Part shown: positions 63,706 through 64,000 of the stretch, piece by piece
Layout of the letters: every line of letters starts with the position of its first letter
How positions within the stretch are numbered: the first letter of the stretch is position 1
Assembly: GCF_015207035.1 (NCBI RefSeq)
Contig: NZ_JADEXQ010000001.1
Coordinates: 62,001-126,000, forward strand
Direction of reading: 5' to 3'
Origin: Romeriopsis navalis LEGE 11480
Lineage (GTDB): Bacteria; Cyanobacteriota; Cyanobacteriia; Leptolyngbyales; Leptolyngbyaceae
DNA: 64,000 nucleotides
Translations under genes and position numbers: made by a program
The notes under the pieces: generated by a model
The model's input: the letters and a program-made list of their open reading frames with translations, nothing else
The model's database searches: none
What the model was told of the DNA's origin: nothing

Positions 63706-64000
63706 TTAGCGAACGGTAATCACGATCGCCTGCTTGCCCGCTGCCGCTAGCTGCATAAACCGTTTAAGCACGTAGAAATATTCCTGATACTCTGTGAGTA
63801 AATCTTCCTTGGGTTCGTCCCAAATCTGGGGATAAATGTCGGCGGCAGACATTGCGGCTAAATTGAAATTTTGAGCAAATTTAGACGCACTGAAATTCGC
63901 CAGTGATTGCTCTACCTGCATGACATCATCGGCATGCAGAATTCGGGCTGGCCCATAGCCGATATCTTCATCGCCTATTGTTTGACCCGCGAGGAGAAAA
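63706..64000 (-). CDS. DUF1877 family protein (C-terminal part, cut by the window)
   Basis: The open frame runs off the window end. Reading from base 63999 it translates LLAGQTIGDEDIGYGPARIL, then SASKFAQNFNLAAMSAADIY with PQIWDEP, and ends YFYVLKRFMQLAAAGKQAIV. The GDEDIGYGPAR and DIYPxIW segments are typical of the DUF1877 (YfbM-like) family, which has no known function. A full-length protein would extend beyond base 64000. Confidence 0.75.
   Translation of the reverse strand, partial: FLLAGQTIGDEDIGYGPARILHADDVMQVEQSLANFSASKFAQNFNLAAMSAADIYPQIWDEPKEDLLTEYQEYFYVLKRFMQLAAAGKQAIVITVR

Overview
The window reads as the chromosome of a cyanobacterium. GCGATCGC (HIP1-type) octamers are scattered through genes and spacers. 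The gene content is also cyanobacterial: a CrtL-type lycopene cyclase, a DevBCA exporter, DUF1822 and DUF2808 proteins, a CHAT protein with pentapeptide repeats, a PEP-CTERM protein and NblB/CpcE-like HEAT repeats. No rRNA, tRNA, CRISPR array, prophage or intact insertion sequence was seen. The species cannot be named from the sequence alone.

Layout. 0-2.1 kb: a Septu-like defence pair (ptuB, ptuA) on the minus strand. 2.3-7.3 kb: rsmI, a membrane protein, a CysQ-like phosphatase, a methyltransferase and an ABC exporter. 8.2-12 kb: an exopolysaccharide export pair (outer-membrane SLBB protein, then a Wzc-like chain-length regulator with BY-kinase). 12-18.4 kb: a MOSC protein, an AAA-like ATPase, a Ca2+-type P-ATPase and recF. 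18.4-23.4 kb: a minus-strand cassette of an ECF-like sigma factor, a DUF1822 protein and a membrane-anchored pentapeptide-CHAT protein. 23.7-28 kb: secreted proteins, a PAS-LuxR regulator, and a 1.4 kb gene-poor stretch holding terminators, a candidate small RNA and a decayed transposase. 28-32 kb: proB, a TagA/WecG-family glycosyltransferase, an FtsE-like ATPase, a GNAT and an SDR. 32.6-38 kb: a truncated DUF2808 paralogue, an operon of cysteine dioxygenase, ATP-grasp ligase and EamA transporter, a second GNAT and the full DUF2808 protein. 38-45 kb: an AraC regulator, a ferric-reductase-like membrane protein and a free-standing C-A-T-TE peptide synthetase whose specificity residues read as cysteine. 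45-53 kb: mostly single housekeeping or accessory genes, including a HEAT-repeat protein, a PEP-CTERM protein, an aldo/keto reductase, a DM13 protein, a sugar-lactone oxidase and an HD-GYP phosphodiesterase. 52.2-56.3 kb: a TetR regulator divergent from devBCA, with a palindromic operator between them. 56.6-64 kb: a GNAT with an unusual N-terminus, a YchJ-like protein, lycopene cyclase, a YHS protein divergent from a LysR regulator, a Rieske oxygenase divergent from an unusual TetR-type regulator, and the end of a DUF1877 protein.

How the parts work together. Three themes stand out. First, defence or cell-fate control: the PtuAB pair, and the sigma/DUF1822/CHAT cassette, which looks like a regulated membrane-sited protease module and is the best candidate for an undescribed system. 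Second, cysteine chemistry: a dioxygenase-ligase-exporter operon lies about 4.5 kb from a cysteine-type NRPS. Each could make a small sulfur metabolite, and no direct link between them is shown. Third, envelope functions: polysaccharide export, DevBCA, secreted proteins and PEP-CTERM sorting. Strong intergenic hairpins of unrelated sequence follow many genes and probably act as terminators; several lack a T-run.
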